Below, in pieces: positions 47,726 through 60,704 of a DNA stretch of 64,000 bases. The notes under the pieces are model-generated. The model saw only the letters and a program-made list of their open reading frames with translations. It was not told the DNA's origin and did not search any database. The DNA is from Lepturacanthus savala (taxonomy: Eukaryota; Chordata; Actinopteri; Scombriformes; Trichiuridae). The DNA lies in contig CM060484.1 in the NCBI GenBank assembly GCA_030544235.1, positions 13,685,031 to 13,749,030 of the forward strand, written 5' to 3'. How positions within the stretch are numbered: the stretch's first letter is position 1; every line of letters starts with the position of its first letter. A program made the translations under genes and the position numbers.

Positions 47726-48010
47726 TTAAAGGTCCTGTATTGTACACTTTTCCTGGGTTTTATTTGAAGTTATGGTGTCACGAACAAGATATATTTCTGC
47801 TTTTAGGTATGAAAATACTCATCGCAACATACTTTTAATCTCCTTTCTTAGGCTTCAAGCTCCAGAAAGTACATTTGTCATAGGTCATTTTGTGTCTGTG
47901 TGAATGGCAGGATGGGCAGTGACTATATAGTTGTGACATCACAACCTTACGGAAGTCTTAATGGACCATTTTAAGGTCCAGTTTCTGAATATGGGCTATT
48001 GATTGAATGT
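47726..48010 (+). mobile_element. MITE family C, copy 3
   Basis: Best-preserved left end: AAAGGTCCTGTATTGTACAC, TTTTATTTGAAGTTATGG, then GTGACTATATAGTTGTGACA, TCACAACCTTACGGAAGTC and GTCCAGTTTCTGAATATGGG. Non-coding. Confidence 0.75.
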
Positions 48011-50200
48011 TTTGAAGCATGGGAAAGAATTAAAATCTTGATACCTTTAAAAGGAAAGTTGACATATTTATATAGTTACATAGGGAAAAAACAGCTATTA
48101 TTATATCTAGAAGTTGTGTATCTAGTGAGTATCTATGATTTCTTGCTTTATCATTTTTTATCTTTGTTGAGACTGTGTCCGAAAAAGTGTTAAATCGACT
48201 TTATGATCTTCTGGTTATTCTGAACTATGACATAACAGTCTCGGAGCGGTTGCTTCCACTCCCTGAGTGTGCACCTACTGTGTCAGGAGCAGGACTTAAC
48301 CTCAGACTCAGACTCCACTTTCACTACATCACAGGATGCACTCAGGAAGGGAGGAACAGGCTGGAGCTTGAGCCCGGCTGGAGAGAAGTAGGCAGGCATA
48401 ATGTCGGTCACAGAACGATGACCTCATAACATCGTTCCTTCAACCTGTGGTTACGCAACAGCCCCCAGCACCACCCGTGTTGGCGAGGCCGGGGAGGAAG
48501 TGCCGAGGACAGACAGACTACCACCCCCCCCCCCCCTCGGGGGGGGCGGGTGGAGAGACAGGCCAGGGCTCAGATCTGATTTCGCAGGAAGGAAAGGAGA
48601 AGGGAGGGGAGCGTCGGATAAGAGCGCTGTCGTTGCTTTATTTTATCCTCTCTCTCTCTCTCTTAACTGCGACCCGGGCCTGTGTTATGAATGCCACAGA
48701 GGTGGAGTTGCTGCACACACAAAGCTGAGCCAGCTCTAATCTAGTTGCTATTCTATTCGTTTAACAATGCAGGGCTCCTTTATAGGAGCCATGAGTCAGA
48801 TACTTAGAGGAGGTTCAAGAGAAACCAAATGAAGCAAAACAAAAAAAAGAGATATGGAAACATCTCGAGCGTCTGATTTAAGCGTTTTACTGATTGGCCT
48901 CTGTGACGCGAATTCGTCTTAGTCCCGCCTTGGTCTCTTTGGTCTTTCACTTTTCTTTATTTTCATTCACTGAGCTACTTCTTCGCTGACTAGCAGGTGA
49001 TTTGAAAGGCCGTGCCTGTTTGTCTGCCTGAGGCTAAGGGGCGCCTCCAGTCTAGCTATAAAAGACAATTACTACAACAGGAAGCTGCCGTCAGCTAGAT
49101 ATACACACAAGGGCCCGGCCCTGATCAAAGAATGCGCACACACCCGTGCTCTTGCCTGTGCACACAAATACAAGCGCAAGGACCCTGATACGTGCTAAAT
49201 ATATTTTTGTCAGGCATGTGTACACCCATTGATGCTTATAGACGCACCTCCAACAGCGTCCATGCCCTCTCCAAGTCTCCGCTCCCCTCCCTCATTCTTC
49301 TGGCATGACGGGGCACTTCATCACTAGACCAGATCTCTCCACCCACCAGAAGACGTGGAGCCCTTTGCCAGAAAGTTGACAGACACAGAGCTGGCAAAGG
49401 AAGTTAACCCACACCCTTCTGGCGAGGGATTAACCACCGCGGACCTTACTACCTGTCTGCTTCGCCTGTCAGCGTAACAGTCTGTCAGTGTCAGCATGTG
49501 CGGGTGGCGGTGTGTTAAAAAAAACGGCGTCCACTCGAGAAACGTGTTTTTGCCTTATTGTTCCTTCACTTGGATGTTGGATCCTCACTACGCAGAATGA
49601 CGTAGTCGCATAGATTGACACTAGAAGGCCAGGAGGGGGGAAAGTTTCTCTGAGCCCAACTCACTGTGAGTTTTCAGGCGTGTACCTGTGAGCATGATTT
49701 ATGACATCAAAACTAGCTCGGAGCCAATCGTGGTCCAGTATGCGACTTACACAAGTGTGATGTGGAAATTTGTAAAGTCTAGATCTGGATGGGGATCTCT
49801 AACAGATGCTGCGCTTGGTTTCCAATCAGACCTTCAACGTGTCCTGGTTGTTTGCATTTTGAACATTGGTTGACCGATGTGTCGTGATATCTAATCCACC
49901 TGTATGCAAAGAAAATCTGTGTTTTCTAATTACAGTTGATATTGTGGCGCTGTCGTTTTCTTACACCTATGAGTTCAACCATATATTCAACATGTGCTTC
50001 AAACTTCGTAGTCCTCATCCTTTGTCCAGATACAGAAATGAAACATGGTATCGTAGCATGCTAGTGACATGCTAAACACGACAAGCATGACTATATCCTC
50101 CATAGTTTCATCTGAATTAGCTAACAATCTAGCTAACAGTTTTTGTTGCTGGCAGTATTCATTTGCTAATGTCCTGTTTCTATAATTGTGGTGGATATTA
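48010..50200. other. Gene desert upstream of klf4, segment 3
   Basis: No gene supported. Moderately GC-rich from 48.2 to 49.6 kb, with short CT-rich runs and a C-run/G-run hairpin at 48523-48550. I see no splice-supported exon. Confidence 0.5.
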
Positions 50201-50206
50201 CTTTCT

Positions 50207-50582
50207 AAAAGGTACAGTGTGTAGTTTATGGTATCATCTAGTGGTTAAGTTGTTGATTAGAACTAACATAGTACACCGTGAGTAAACCTCTAAGGTGGCC
50301 ACAAGAAACACAACAAATGAGAGCAATATAAAGGCCTTCTCTAGAGTCTTTGTTTGCTTTATTTGTTCTGGACTACTGTAGAAACTTGGCAGTGCAACGT
50401 GAAGATATCACAGCAGGAGAACTGTCCCCCACAGATAAAAACAGCTTCAATTAAGAAAACAGCAATTCTTATCTTTATTGAATTATATACTAATTACAAC
50501 ATACTTACGAATATTATATTTAATTTTAATTTCTGCTAGATACTGCTGCGGCAATAAATCTTGCACACTGTACCTTTAAAAG
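50207..50582. mobile_element. Non-autonomous DNA transposon with GGTACAGTGTG terminal repeats
   Basis: Left end AAAAGGTACAGTGTGTAG; right end, reverse-complemented, TTTAAAGGTACAGTGTGCAA. The inverted termini match over about 15 bases across a 375-bp non-coding interior with TCATCTAGTGG. A common percomorph MITE; superfamily not assigned here. Confidence 0.75.
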
Positions 50583-53500
50583 AGGCCTGTCGAAAATCCC
50601 CCATGCAGTAGGTGTTCAATTGGGTTTGAGAACATAGACTACAATATAAAGAGAGGTCTTCAATTATTTGGACAGTTTCATTTCGGCTCTGTAATTCAGC
50701 AAATTGAATTTGAAATGAAACCGTAACGAGAGAGAGTCTACGGCGCTGAATTTAATTTGCTTTAATTTGAGGGCATTTACATCCACGTCACCATCCACCA
50801 CGTTGAAACTGAAGCCGTTTGTAAACCGACCAGGTTGAGCTCACCATCCGACGGATGTAAGTTAGCGGTTTTCGCCTTTAGCCGACGCGGCGCATCTCTC
50901 GCTTCAGAACAAACACCGGCGGACTGAGATTGTCCTATATGATCTTTTATCATTCTGCTGCGCGCCATTGCTCAACCGGTCCATGCGAACACTGGCTGGG
51001 ATATTTTTCTTTCTTCATCTTCAACTCTCAGCTGCTAAAGCTGGGCTTATAAAAGTAAATTACATGTCTATAAAGTAACCCCCTTGGTTTGTGGGGCCAT
51101 ATTTGAAGTTGCGTCATACCAGCAAAACAAACCCTAAATTATGTAACACACAGTCCTGGTGCTCTCCACTCAGCAGCTGTAAGTATTAATATAGAAATAC
51201 CTTTCAAATAATCTCGCTAACTGGTTTGCGGTTTCTTCTTGTTTTATTTGCTTGTTTGTTCTTTTTTTTTACTATTTGACAAGTCCCAATCCGCAACACG
51301 CATGCGGATGTGTAGAAGATGTGTGTCTGGCTGTAGTTCTGGAGTGTGGCTCTCTTTGCGAGCTTGTTATGCTACATATCACAACCTCTTGACTTGGAGA
51401 GGTTTTGACATGTTGCACAACAAACCAGCAAAGCCCTAACTATGACCATACTCTTAGCGGCGAAAGAACATGTCAGTGCAGCGTTGTGGCTCACTGACGT
51501 GTTTTTAATAGATTTTGGACAAAAAGCGGGGGTCCACGGCACAGAGCAATACGATATCGGCTTTGGATGCACACGTGCAACACTTGTAAGTGGGATCAAT
51601 TTCAGTTTGGCTCTGCAAAGGAGATCTGTTGATGATAAGAAATATGGAGAAAATCGCCAGCTTTATACTTTAAGCACTTGGATGCTTTACAGGTCACACA
51701 CTCAAAAAAAAAAAAACAAGCCCCCACACACACACACACACAAAATGATTAAACTAGAGGTTCCTCTCAGCTCGCCCTCAAAAATAACATATTTCTTAGT
51801 TCTTTAATTTCAACCTGCAGCCTTTTTAAGTAGAACGATCACTTGTTTTGATGGTTGAAATATGCAGATAAAATTGTTTTAAAAGGCTTTTCTCCATTTA
51901 CATTTGTGTACAAATATCAGATTAATAGGGAGTTTCAGCTCTGCCGCTGAATACAATGCTATCAAAGTCAGGCTTTGTCTGTACATCTGGTACCGGCAGG
52001 CCACTGGTAAATAAATGTCTCCTGGACAAACTGCTCTTATCACAAATTTTTGAAATACATGTGACTGATATAAACACGCACGCACCTATACTCTGCAATG
52101 TACAAATACGCAAGTGAGGCCCCGGCCTGTGACAAAACACCATAGTTACATCCCACACCTGAATACCTGTGTCTCTCATTCATTAGCTTGGCCTACTTCT
52201 CCGCGCTCACCCACACATGAGTCATTACCAACCTGCTATCTGATAAAGACTCATTGTCCTTTCCTCTATTTTGACGAAACGCGTCTTCCTGGTTGTCTGC
52301 TGTTACTATTTCCACAGAGCCTACACTCATATTGTAACCATGTGTCTCTGTCAGTGTTGTGACAACATCAAATTATACACAGCCACAACTGCTGATACGT
52401 CCTTATCGCTGGTGGACTGCGTGGGAGGTTCGCGATGCAATTTACGGCCAACCAAAGTCCAGGAAATTACAGCGGGTTTACCTCACTGACAGGACGAGCC
52501 CATAGAAAAACAAGCTTCGAGAAGAGTCCTCTCCTCTGGCGTCCATGCAGGGAGACTGCAGGAGATTAGATTAACATGCTATCACAGGTGCGTGCTGCTC
52601 TGGATTCCCTCGCGCCGAATCGCTGACTACATCTCGTTCAAAGGTTTCCAGTGACCTGCATACCTCAAAGCAGGGGAGACACACTTTGAACTTACAGTAT
52701 AATTACGCTCAACTTCACAAACTGCTACAGAAGCATATTTGATGTATTCTGAACTCTTTTAGTAACCACAAGGCTACCAGAGTTATCTCAGAAGTGGTCT
52801 CATTTTGTACTTCTCCTCTATTTTCCTGTCAGTTCACTGGAATATCTCAAATATTTGCTATAATGGATGGAAATTTTCGCTGTACAGTGAAACTTGTTGT
52901 TTCAACTTGAAAACAGGAATGATAGGGCTCCTTTAACACTGTATGTGAATGTGTTTTTGTAAGACTACCAAACGTTATCTCGACTAAACATCATATAATA
53001 AATTCCTTCAACTGATTCGTTGACATTAATCTAATTTAAAAGTTTTATTTTTATTTGTATAAATGTATTATTCTATATTATTCTATTTAAAGAGTCAGTT
53101 TTTCATTTGACACTAAAAATGTGCAGCTTTGGCTGTTGCTGCTCTGCAGAATCAGGACAAAGATGGCATGCAAAACTACTCTCACAGATCTCAGTGTAGT
53201 GCGCACACGTCATAGACTGAGCTCAATCTGAATCCGTGTCATGTTTTTTATTATCATGAAAATAAACACTTTTTACGACTCATTTAAATGTGAATTAAAG
53301 GCATACATCAAGTTTACATCATGTCTGTTTTCTTCAAACTACACAAAAGAAAGATCTGGAGGGATTTTAACTCCTGAAACAATGCATGCTGAGAAATATG
53401 TTAACATGGTGAACCTGTTTCTTTAGAAACTTAACTCACAGCAGCTTATTATTTAACTCTATATTAACTTTATATTAGTATTTAGCCTTTTTTTAAGCAG

Positions 53501-54050
53501 GTGTGTCCCTTTAAGATCAAAGATCTCTTTTATAAGGGAGGCCTGGTCAAGAATAGCAGCAAAATAGTTTTTGACATAAAAACATAAAATAACAAAATCA
53601 CAGTCACACACAGACAACTTGGACTTTAATATTTGTATAGATTTTACACTCATTTTATACTTATTCAGGGATGCTTGCAAGTTTAAGATCAGTCTGTTTT
53701 ATTCCAATTTGTAGGTGCAGCAAAGCTCTTTCCAAGTTCAGTTTGAACTTTGGGGACAACAAACTTTCAAGACCAGAAGAGAAGACAAGTAAGTTGAATC
53801 TTACCAACAATGGATTTGTAAATAAAAGCATACCAATGACTGAGGCGGCGTCTACATAAAGCAGACTAATTCACTTTAGAATGTAAAACACAATGGTGAG
53901 TAAGGGACCCGCCGTTTGTGACAAATCGCAGAGCCCCATTATACAACCTATCCAGCATGTGAAGACAATGAGCAGAGACAGCGCCATAAAAAGAAAAGAA
54001 AGAAAAGCAAGACTCGTTTCTAAAAAAAAAAAGTAAAATCCTAGCAACAG
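50583..54050. other. Gene desert upstream of klf4, segment 4
   Basis: No gene supported. It includes short A-runs and a (CA)n at about 51725-51741; 53.66-54.0 kb resembles repeat-derived sequence next to the LINE fragment below. Confidence 0.5.
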
Positions 54051-54056
54051 TTTCTG

Positions 54057-54300
54057 CTATTTTGCAACATACTGAATATAAACCTTAAAAGAGCGGTCGT
54101 CAATTAAAAAAAACAGGTATTTAAAAGCAGAAACCAACTCATTGTGTTGGCTATTTCTGGTAGTGAAAAATATAACTTTTGCCTTTTCGGTATTTAAAAC
54201 AGGCTGCAGTTGACAAAGCTTTTCCTGTTCCCTATCGAATGTACAATATGTGCAAAGCAACAGATGGTGTCATCAGCATAAAACCGAAAGTTCTGCAATG
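54057..54300 (-). pseudogene. Decayed LINE reverse-transcriptase fragment
   Basis: Minus-strand translation gives LQPVLNTEKAKVIFFTT, matching the 'LxLNxxKTKxMLF' block found in the reverse transcriptase of fish L2/Rex-type LINEs, preceded on the same strand by sequence like 'YADDT' decay. Only this block is legible. Confidence 0.5.
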
Positions 54301-56430
54301 ATGTTGAAATAAAAACTTGACATTGTAGGTTGAATTAACTTAACTATTAGTTGATTCCACTAAATTCCCCGTCTGATATTTTACAACGTATGTTCACGGT
54401 TTCTAGATGATCCTCTGCTTTTTCCCTCCAACGCCACCTTGGGGTCAAAGATTTCACTTATCTAGGGAAATAGTTCAAAATCTGCTCGATGGATCGGCGA
54501 AAAATGTATTTTTCTATCAGCAGATGAGCATTTTTATCCATCTGATACTTTGGTTCTACGATTAATATTCGGAAACAAGGCTGAGCAGCTCTCTTAGCAC
54601 ATTAGGATGCTGATGTTAGCGTTTAGCTCAACGTGCTGTGGTATGCCCTTCAGTCTTGTTTCTACCACTGCACAATCTCATTTACCATTTCCACGTTTCC
54701 ACCACTACATCACTGATGTCCACCCTTTTTCTTCCTGTTTTCTTCTTCCCTCTTCTTTTCCTCCACCCCACCTCCCCCCCACACTCCTTCTCTTCCTCAA
54801 TCTTTTCCCCCTACAGCACAAACGTAATAGCTTGTCCGTCCAAAACTCTGACTCACTGCAGAAAACCCAAGAGGATACTGCATACTTTTACTCTGCCCTA
54901 ACGTGCACGCGCACACCCACACACACATGCGCACGCACACAATCGCGCATAACCCCCTCTCAGCTGCTCGTCCAATCACCACACCCGTCTGCATGACATC
55001 AGCCCGTGATGTCATCATGGGACCGATGCTGGCACACAGTCCAGTGCAACTTCATCATCAGCATCATCATCCTTTGGCAGCGGTGGATGAGCCTCGGATG
55101 GGAGGCAGCTGGATTCTAACAATTCCTTCACCCTTTGCACATGTGTGCGCGCATGTGTGCATGTGCGTATGCGTCCGTGTGTGTGTGTGTGTGCAGAGGG
55201 AGCGGAGGGGAGGCTAAAAGACGCAATTGCTCTAATTCAAACAATCTGAGCCAGACGGAACTTGGCTTCGCTTCGTCCTGTTTATAATGTGCTTTCTGGA
55301 CACATTTCGCATCGTGTTTGTTAATATTTCAACCGCAAGGTAAATATTACAGGGACATAGCAATTGAGGAAATGGAGAGGAGGAATGTGATGTGGGAGGG
55401 GGGCAGAAATCAGCTGAGAGGGTAGAAAAGATTCATGACTTTAAGGGAGGAGAGTAAAAAGTCAGAGGAAGGGAACAAGATGGCATGATGGGACCGGACA
55501 GGATGGGTTGGGATGACAGGCGAAGGCGAGGCTTGACAGGATGGGATGGGACAGGACAGGGAATTGCACGGGCGGGGCTGCATAAGGTGGGGCACGGCAG
55601 GAAAAGTGGTGCAGAAATATGATGATGGGGCACATTGGTGAATTCTGGAAGAGAAAGGTAAGGGGGGGAGGAAAGGCACGATGTGGGGAGGAAAAGAGGG
55701 AACGAGAAGTTGAGGATTTTTGACACATCTGACTTCTTTTTTTTTTTTCATTCTGTGATAAACGCTATTTCCACAACGGAGAGCGGCGCATTATCACAAA
55801 CACAGATTTGAACTGACATTGCCACAGAACATAGGGGAGGAAAAAAGTCGGTCCATTTCTCAATCGCTTTTACAACAGGAGTAAATAGTGTGTTTTTTGG
55901 GGAAATCACCTGATGAAGGCCAAGTGCTGAAACACGTTGTTCAAATAAAGATGGTTCTTCCACGAGGCAGCTGCCAAGTGCCGAGTTGTCTATTTTTTCC
56001 ACACTAGTGAGTGAAGACAGCAGGACGCTGTGCGAGGGACTGACTCAGTACAGTGCCCGTGTCCATAGTAGTGAGTACATGTGTAACAATCTGTGGCTTA
56101 TTGATGTGGGTTTTGGACAAGAATAAAGCTCTATGCCATAGAGGTTCACAGTAGGCTATTTTTATGAATTTACTGAAATTTCACTTTATTTGAATTAGTG
56201 CTGACAAAAGTCAAAAACCCAAATTCATTTAACACCACAGATTGTTTATAACCTGTCAAACCATTTTAGAATCATACCAGGTAAATAGTGTCTTATAACT
56301 ATTTGCAGCAGATGTTATTAATGTTATTAAATCTTCCCAATTAACATACTACAAAAGTCATATCATTCTCATTACATTCTCATTGTCAAAACTGATATTA
56401 TTTGTGTATAGAGCAAAAACCAGAAAAACA
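54300..56430. other. Gene desert upstream of klf4, segment 5
   Basis: Contains C/T-rich (54.66-54.82 kb), GT-rich (55.14-55.20 kb) and G/A-rich (55.38-55.73 kb) low-complexity stretches. CTGATGAAGGCCAAGTGCTG and AACACGTTGTTC at about 55911-55942 resemble a tail motif seen in fish retroelements. No gene supported. Confidence 0.5.
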
Positions 56431-56442
56431 CTGATCATTTGT

Positions 56443-56795
56443 CAGTCATTTTCTATACCTGCTTATTCCTCATTAGGGTCGCAGGGGTCTGCTGGAGCCA
56501 ATCCCAGCACATTACAGCGAGAGGCAGGGATACACCCCAGATGGTCACCAGCCAATCGTGGGACACACACACCATTCACTCACACACTCACACCTACGGG
56601 CAATTTAGAGTCTCCAATTAACCTCAGCATGTTTTTGGACTGTGGGAGGAAGCCGGAGTACCCGGTGAAAACCCACACAGACACGGGGAGAACATGCAAA
56701 CTCCACACAGAAAGGACCCAGGACCAGGAGGTCTTGAACCTGCGACCTTCTTGCTGTGAGGCAACAGTGCTAACCCCTGCGCCACCGTGTCGCCC
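56443..56795 (-). mobile_element. tRNA-headed SINE-like repeat with 12-bp target site duplication
   Basis: Minus-oriented full copy of the 35981-36346 family, flanked by identical 12-mers CTGATCATTTGT (56431-56442 and 56796-56807). A variable-length target duplication plus a pol III-like head supports retroposition. Confidence 0.85.
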
Positions 56796-56861
56796 CTGAT
56801 CATTTGTTCTGTTCATATTCTGTCATTGTGTGGATTTAAAATTAATTACTCCAATTTTTTT

Positions 56862-56922
56862 CTGGGAACCCCTCTCATGGACCCTAAGGGGTCGCCGGAC
56901 CTGACCTTTGAGAACCTTTGCC
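56862..56922. repeat. hAT MITE end fragment
   Basis: GGACCCTAAGGGGTCGCCGG followed by CTTTGAGAACC resembles the right end of the 33807-34034 element. The remainder is not recognisable. Confidence 0.4.
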
Positions 56923-59900
56923 TTATTATACAGGAAACAATCAATACACATTTGGATTTGGAGCACACATTTTACCATATAAATGTTTCATGTGAATAGA
57001 AGAAATGACAAACTTTTGTGTATCACCAGTTTTGTAGCTTTTGATCTGTGCACAAATTATGCCAATTTTACCACCACTTGGATTTCAGAGAACTTTTAGT
57101 AGTATCACTTCTGTTGTAATTAGTTCTGGCATTGGTGGCATTTTCTCATAGATTATTGGATGGCAGCTTGGAAAAAAATGGATAATCAAAAGGAATTTTT
57201 TAATTATTTGGTGAAGTTCGGGTTTATTCTGTAAGACAGGTCTGTCTCCACGGGGCCAAAGTCTGATAGCAACAGTAAATGTGGTTACAAGTCTGCAGGC
57301 CAGTTAATATTGTTGAGGACGATGGAACCTGTATGATGACCTAAGATTACGCTCCTCTCCACCGGATTCCTGCTCACTTTATTTATTGTTTGTGTTTTGT
57401 ATTATCCTGTTTTTATCCCTTTAGCAGAAGGGGATGTTTTTGTGAGCTTTTATTTTTCCCACGTGAGGTTGGACACGATTACGTTGTGTGAGGAAGTGAG
57501 GGATCCAGGGAGTGATCCTCAATCAGTACTGAAGTAATGGAAAGTTTAGCGGGCCAACGTGCCCATCTGTTGCCTGTTGAGCTCAAGTTTGGTATAAGTT
57601 ATGATTTGGGCTTATTTTTAAAACACTAAATGCAAACATTTACCCTAAGGCGACGCTGGTAAGAGTAGCAACATTTGAAAAATGTCCCAATGTTGAATGG
57701 ATAAAATATGTGTGATTAATATGCAATTAAATATTTGAAATACACACTTAAATGGTTGTAGTTGTTCAACTTTATGACACTATTTCCAGTTTATGTAAAC
57801 ATCGATTTCCCTTTTATTGCTCCTGATATGCAATCATATCATTTTATTGCCTTACTGATTGCTTATTGCATGAATTTATCACCATTCCTCATGTTGTTTT
57901 AGTAGCTTTACCATTCAACATTTGCACTGGACCCACAGTTAGTACACAAGGTCTTTTTTTTTCCATATTTGACTTTCCGCCACCCAAGCATCGGATTGTG
58001 ATTGCAGACATCTCCGCTGAGAGCATGTGCATCATAAAATCATGGAACTGTCATTCGCTAAAGAGAATTTGGACAAATTGTACCAATTCAGTTGCTGTGT
58101 TTTCCACACAGAGAACTGTTTCTGATGAACTCTGCATGAGTCTGACTACTTCACCCCAACACTGCCTTGATGGCAGTTGACTGTGATAGTGTTATGCTGC
58201 GTTCCATTGCACTCAGAATTCAGAAAGATCCCACCTACACATCGGAAAAGTGGAATGGAACAGCCCTTGAACTCAGAATTTCGACTTGGGAACTCAGACT
58301 GTTTCAAATCTGCCTGAGTCGGAGGGAATGACGTCAAAGTAAGGTGGCATCGCACCTGCACGGATCACAGGATTCCCCTCGCTGCTACGTTAAAGAGCGC
58401 AAATTGTGACGTAATGGATATGGCATTTCTCTTTCTCCCACGAGTTACTATACTTGCCCAGCAGTACTATCTGATGCTCCAAAGACGTCCAAACAAACAT
58501 CACTTCCACAACATACTGTGGTCGGCCATGTTTTCCAAGATTACACAATGAAAGGGCCTAACTAGCCGAGGTGATCGTACAAGTCGCCTCCGCAAACGGC
58601 TTCTCTGTCGCTACCGCGTCATCATTTGCAATGAAAGCATTTGCTCTTTGATATCGATGAGCTCCTTCGCTACATTGTACGGTTGTATCAAGGAGTATTA
58701 GGACCAGGCAAAAAAAAAAAAACGGTACAAGAAAGAAAGAAAAAAAAGAAGTCCAGTACATAAAGTCGGGAATATGTGTTATTTAAGGTATTGGTGAGCG
58801 CAGCCTGTTACAACACACCTGGAGCAGAGACACAGATGGATGAGCCCCGCAACCTCATTGGCTGGGACGGCGCCCCCCCCCCCCCCCCCGGCAGCCCCGG
58901 CCTCTTTTTATCGATTAATTGCTTCATTCAGAGCAGCTCGTGCAGCTCGGGGGGGTGGGGGGTTAGGACGCGCTCTCCATCTTGCTGGCTGTCAGGCACG
59001 ATCATGCTGCCATTCTGTATAGATCACCTCCAGATGTTGTCATGTATAATTCACTTTCAGCAAAGCAAACACTATTCATCCAGGCACATAATGTGAGAAT
59101 TAAACCGCCTTTTACTGTATTTGTTTTATGCTGTTCAGCTGTTTCAGACGATCACCTGGCCCTGCTGAGTCTTACACAACTTGCGGAGATGTTGCATTAC
59201 CGTATATCCGAAGCAGTCTTCAGGGCACCGAGCCCAGAGCCGATGGCTTTTAACCCACTTACTCGCGTAGGGAAGAAAAGTATGTAAATCTAATGCAAAT
59301 CCGATGATCACAAATATGCAGTTTCTACTGAGAACCCTGTGGCCGCCAAGGGGAAAATACTGCATACACCGATTCAGCAGAGTTAGGCAGCAGAAATTAT
59401 CAGCGATGAATGTTTTACGTTAGAGCAATAAAGCAGACTGGAAGAATCCACACTGGATCAATAGCCTAGGGCAGCCTGCCAAACCATGTCATTAACCGCA
59501 TATTAATTCTGGCAGCAGCCGCCGAGCCACATTCTGATCGAAGTGGTTTCTAGAGGACTGTTTACCAAAACAAAACTTCCAGTTCTGCTTTAGCGGTTTC
59601 ACAGAGCTATCCAGTGACGTAGGAGATCTCGTTCCTATTGCTGACTTTATGTGCAAATGTGAGGTCATGTCAAGTGTTGGAAGTGTACTTTTTCTCACCA
59701 GAATGTGAAACAGTGTGGACTGACTGGAGAAAATTAAATCCCAGTCCTGCAACCGATTAAAAGCACACTTGTTTTAAGATATCATTACATGGAACTTAGG
59801 GTGCAAAAAAACAAGTTGTTGACTGAAAGACTTTAAACACAGTTTCAGTCCAACAGCTGGGATTGTAGTTAAAGTCCAGATTTTTACAGGAGTGAATGAG

Positions 59901-59930
59901 GGCAAGTAAAGGAAATATATATTTTATTTT
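56923..59930. other. Gene desert upstream of klf4, segment 6
   Basis: No gene supported. An inverted repeat at 58198-58262 (CTGCGTTCCATTGCACT / AGTGGAATGGAACAG) is MITE-like. A C-run lies at 58872-58889. 58.77-59.35 kb is unique and moderately GC-rich, with an ATGCAAAT octamer at 59293-59300. Confidence 0.5.
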
Positions 59931-60454
59931 CATTGTCTAGTAAAGACTAAAAAGTCACATATTTTATGCTTTTTCCAGTTTTTTTTTTTGTGAGTGACAT
60001 CTCTCTAAGATATATCTGTGGTTTTACAGAACTTTTAAGAGCAACACATCAGCAACATAAAAGCTCCATCTGCAGAAATGACCGTGATTATCCGGTTCCA
60101 GTGTAGTTTAATGACACGAGATATGACATCTCTTCTCTTTTTTGTGGCATTGAGTCACGCACCACGGAGAGGAGCTGAATAGGACTTGTTGAAACACAAA
60201 GGCTTGAATGATGAACTTGCTCTTAATGTTTTTCTATGAATATTTTTCTATTAATGTATTTCTATGACTATTTTTCTATTCAAGCTTTTCTATGACTATT
60301 TTTCGACAACAATTTTGTGTCGCCTTTTTTTAAAAAAAATAATTCTATTATTCCTGCTTCCCATAAAAAACTATGAGATTGTTCTGGATTTTGTTGTTTT
60401 GTCCTTGTTCAAGCTTCTGTCATTTTGTGTGTGTCTCATTAATTAATGATGATT

Positions 60455-60623
60455 AATGATATAATGCTGATAATAATTGTCTCATTTGAATGATTGTGAA
60501 TGGGTTAGATGGGTGGTGACTGTACAACTGTCAGTCAGTCAGTCATTTTCTATACCCGCTTATTCCTCATTCCTCACTAGGGTCACAGGGGTCTGCTGGA
60601 GCCTATCCCAGCAGATTACAGGC

Positions 60624-60704
<81 letters not shown>

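Noticed and set aside
54607..54996. 129-codon plus-strand frame, Pro/Ser/Phe-rich
   Set aside because: Translation of a C/T-rich low-complexity stretch; no exon signals.
55748..56002. 84-codon minus-strand frame near a CTGATGAAGGCC motif
   Set aside because: The motif suggests a retroelement tail, but no protein family could be recognised and the ends are undefined.
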